From positions 32,183-79,111 of the forward strand of contig JAPPFK010000177.1 of the NCBI GenBank assembly GCA_028823885.1: 46,929 nucleotides of DNA, read 5' to 3'. Source of the DNA: Rhodospirillales bacterium (GTDB lineage: Bacteria; Pseudomonadota; Alphaproteobacteria; Rhodospirillales; UBA2165). The position numbers and the translations under genes are program-made. Under the pieces are notes generated by a model. That model was not told the DNA's origin, did not search any database, and saw nothing but the letters and a program-made list of their open reading frames with translations. Below, piece after piece: positions 44,590 to 46,929 of the stretch (positions within the stretch are counted from its first letter, which is position 1; every line of letters begins with the position of its first letter).

Positions 44590-46191
44590 CTATTCCTTGC
44601 GGATATTCCAGTAGATGGGGGACGGCGCCCTGACGGCGCCCTTGACGTTGCTGCGGTACGCCGCTTCGTTGGAGTACAGGCCGGTCTGAATGTACGGCAC
44701 GGTGTCGTACACCACCTTCTGAAGCTCGGCGGCGATTTTCTTCCGCTCGTCTTCGGACTTGGCCTGGCCGAAGGCCACTTTGAGCTTTCCGATCCGCTCA
44801 TCGCAGGTCCATCCGTAGAAGCCCTTCTTGTTGCAGCCGTCACCTTGAAGGAGACCCATCAACGCCGGAATGGACGGCGTCACTTCCTGGGTGGCCTGAA
44901 CGTAGATATGCCATCCCTTCTTCGGATCCTTGTTGGGATCCACGGTGTTTTTCCGCCGTGCGATGGCCGCGCCGCGGTTCATGGCCTGGTGTTCCACCTT
45001 GACGCCGATTTTGCGGAGATTTGCGGCCAGAACCGTCGCATTGGAGAAGGTTGCGGTGCTGCCGGCCTGGAAAACCTGGATCGTCTGGCCATTATAGCCG
45101 CCCTCTTTCATGAGCTGTTTGGCCTTTTCCAGATCCTGCTTCATGATCGCCTCCGAAGCCACGTCCGTCGCGTACGGGCTGGCACAGGTCCAAACCGAAG
45201 GACAGGTCTGGTAGAGCGCCGGATCGCCGGTGATCGCCGTCAGGGTTTCTTCCTGGCTGATCGCCCACAGCAATGCCTGACGCGCCTTCTTGTTGTCGAA
45301 CGGCGGCGCAAGGTGATTGATGAAGATAAGGCCCTGGCGGCCGGTCCGCAGCGGCTTCAGGACCACGTTGGGATCGTTCAGTAGGTCGTTTCTGAGCGCA
45401 TGAGGGACTTCCTGGATCAGGTCGATCTCACCCGTCCTCAATGCCGCGACCCGCGTGGCATCGTCCTTCATGATTTTCCACTCGAGCTTCTTGACGTAGA
45501 CCTTCTTGCCTCCGGCGGTGAAGCTGGGCGGTTCCGAACGGGGCACGTAGTCCTCGAACTTCTTGAAGTGGAGCTGCTTGCCCGGGACATATTCGTCCGG
45601 CAGGAAAACATAGGGACCCGAGCCCGTGAAATCCTTGATCTGCTTATTTCGCGGCGTTTTGGCCAACCGCTCCGGAATGATCGCCGGGGGATAGCGGACC
45701 GAAGTAAAGACCTCCATGGCCATCCCGAACGGCTCTTTCAAGGTCCAGGTGATGGTCTTGTCATCCACCCTGTCGATGGACTTGGTGAACTGTTTGAAGA
45801 TCCGCGCGGTGCCGCGCCGTCCGTTGCTCCAGCGCTTCAGCGATGCAACCACGTCGGCGGCGCGCACCGGCTGGCCGTCGTGGAACTTGAGGCCGGGCCG
45901 CAAGGTGACGGTCAGCTTCGTCTTGTCCGCATTCCAGGTGAACTTCTCAGCCATTTGGGGCTGCACCACCATATTTTCATCGAATGCGAACAGGCTATCG
46001 TAGACCTTGTACTGAAAGAACTCCGTACTCCCGCCGCCGCCAAAGTGGGGATCGAGAACTTTCACGTTGAACCCCGCAAATCTGAGCGTGTCCTTAGGCG
46101 GCATTCGCTGCGCCAACGCACTGCCGGACGCAACCAGCACCGAAAAGCCCAATGCGAGGGCCATGGAGAAAACCAAGGAGCGTTTCGACAT
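44590..46191 (-). CDS. Family 5 extracellular solute-binding protein (DppA-like)
   Basis: A 533-residue periplasmic protein with a signal peptide (core LVFSMALALGFSVLVASG, cleavage after ALA). The family 5 blocks are LKFHDGQPVRAADVVASLKR and KTITWTLKEPFGMAMEVF, and the later ETLTAITGDPALYQ. The fold binds peptides, but also opines, sugars or sulfated compounds. ATG at 46191 follows GGGAGACTT; an upstream start at 46206 would lack a good site. First gene of the transporter operon. Confidence 0.88.
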   Translation of the reverse strand: MSKRSLVFSMALALGFSVLVASGSALAQRMPPKDTLRFAGFNVKVLDPHFGGGGSTEFFQYKVYDSLFAFDENMVVQPQMAEKFTWNADKTKLTVTLRPGLKFHDGQPVRAADVVASLKRWSNGRRGTARIFKQFTKSIDRVDDKTITWTLKEPFGMAMEVFTSVRYPPAIIPERLAKTPRNKQIKDFTGSGPYVFLPDEYVPGKQLHFKKFEDYVPRSEPPSFTAGGKKVYVKKLEWKIMKDDATRVAALRTGEIDLIQEVPHALRNDLLNDPNVVLKPLRTGRQGLIFINHLAPPFDNKKARQALLWAISQEETLTAITGDPALYQTCPSVWTCASPYATDVASEAIMKQDLEKAKQLMKEGGYNGQTIQVFQAGSTATFSNATVLAANLRKIGVKVEHQAMNRGAAIARRKNTVDPNKDPKKGWHIYVQATQEVTPSIPALMGLLQGDGCNKKGFYGWTCDERIGKLKVAFGQAKSEDERKKIAAELQKVVYDTVPYIQTGLYSNEAAYRSNVKGAVRAPSPIYWNIRKE

Positions 46192-46383
46192 GATTAAGTC
46201 TCCCAAGAATGTTTGTTGTCAGGCGCCTAGCCTTTCAGCGCCCCTGTCGGCCGGCCCCCGGCACTCTTTCCGATCGAGGGTCTTTGTGCAGGCCAGCCTA
46301 CGAATGAAACTCTAGCCCTTGCCCGAAAACGAAATTGTATTGAAGGCGACATTCGTGAGATTTCCCGATTCGAGGCGAAAGGG

Positions 46384-46929
46384 TCAATCGGCGGAAGGCG
46401 GCTCGTGGTCAGGCTCCACCGGCTCGACGAACGGATAGCGCTGAAGCGCCTTGGCGTAGAAGCTGCTGGCGCGGCCCCGCACATAGCGCCGGGAATCGTC
46501 GCGCACCATCTGGACCGCCCAGTTGGAGTATTTTTCGGTGGTTTCGGTGAGGTCGCGCAGCAAAAGCCTCCTCTTTTGGCTTGTTCGAATGCGTTCACCC
46601 AGCGCGGCCGGATCCCAGTCCGAATACAGCCGCTCGTGCAAACCCTGCTCGACCTCCTTGACCTCGTCGCGGCCCGCGAGGTTCTCCAGTTCGTCCGGGT
46701 CGTTCTCCAAATCGAACAGCAGCGGCGGCAGCCCCTCGCTCACCCAATATTTGTAGTTGCCGCGCCGCACCATCCGGGACGGCGCCGGGTGACCCGTCGC
46801 CGACCACTCGGAGATCACCTCGTCCTTCCAGCCGTCGGACGAGCCGTGCATCAGGCCGACCAGGCTGTCGCCGTCGAGTTCGGTGACCGGCTCATCCTCT
46901 TTTCCCGCGAGTTCGAGGCAGGTCGGGAC
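46384..46929 (-). CDS. Sulfatase family protein, C-terminal part, cut by the window edge
   Basis: At least 181 residues continue off the right edge. VPTCLELAG, then LDGDSLVGLMHGSS and YKYWVSEGLPPLLFDLENDP followed by DELENLAG, form the standard C-terminal part of type I sulfatases, resembling choline-sulfatase-like members. The catalytic Cys/Ser motif lies outside the window. It is 190 bp upstream of the binding-protein gene on the same strand and may supply desulfated products, or belong to the same regulon. The sulfotransferase at the other end of the operon carries out the opposite reaction. Confidence 0.8.
   Translation of the reverse strand, partial: VPTCLELAGKEDEPVTELDGDSLVGLMHGSSDGWKDEVISEWSATGHPAPSRMVRRGNYKYWVSEGLPPLLFDLENDPDELENLAGRDEVKEVEQGLHERLYSDWDPAALGERIRTSQKRRLLLRDLTETTEKYSNWAVQMVRDDSRRYVRGRASSFYAKALQRYPFVEPVEPDHEPPSAD

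Overview
The window looks like chromosome of a moderately GC-rich alphaproteobacterium, probably of Rhodospirillales type and possibly marine. This rests on gene content: AcuR-like TetR, two Liv-type transporters, DUF3604 and MetE-like proteins, a sulfotransferase beside a sulfatase, and an initiator-tRNA 3' end of the usual alphaproteobacterial sequence. No rRNA, intact tRNA, integrase or CRISPR array was seen.

Layout. (1) 1-8.1 kb holds loosely packed single genes: a frameshifted alpha/beta hydrolase, a winged-helix regulator, an FAD monooxygenase, a MetE-like protein, an arylsulfotransferase-like beta-propeller and a DUF3604/PHP metallohydrolase. Decayed pieces of a TPR protein and an IclR regulator lie among them. 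(2) 8.3-23.8 kb is one minus-strand operon for a pseudaminic-acid-like surface sugar. Reading leftwards from 23435 it runs pseB, pseC, a PIG-L deacetylase, an aldo/keto reductase, a cytidylyltransferase-aminotransferase fusion, an FAD oxidoreductase, pseG, a formyltransferase, a pseI/neuB-type synthase, two methyltransferases, a WbqC-like protein and a LIC12162-type transferase. No PseH acetyltransferase is visible. Several tiny ORFs sit in the operon with the stop/start overlaps of full genes, and two of them are clear N-terminal stubs of larger enzymes. (3) 24.4-38.8 kb is a plus-strand catabolic and transport block. It starts with an AcuR-like TetR regulator and two matching operator-like sites, followed by MmsA/DddC-, GMC/DddA-, CaiB/AcuN- and enoyl-CoA-hydratase/AcuK-like enzymes. 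One solute-binding protein, two complete sets of branched-chain-type ABC permeases and ATPases, and a small YtkA-like exported protein follow. Together the enzymes fit acrylate or 3-hydroxypropionate conversion to acetyl-CoA. (4) 39.4-46.9 kb is a minus-strand dipeptide-type ABC transporter with a sulfotransferase at its end and a sulfatase, cut by the window edge, upstream.

Blocks 2 and 3 are bounded by three fragments of the 3' part of an initiator tRNA (tRNA-fMet), all in the same orientation and each next to a terminator hairpin: 8169-8243, 24210-24263 and 39228-39302. The outer two share a 75-bp direct repeat with five mismatches that runs past the tRNA part. I infer that the two roughly 15-kb cargo blocks accumulated stepwise at one tRNA-fMet site and that the integration machinery has since been lost.
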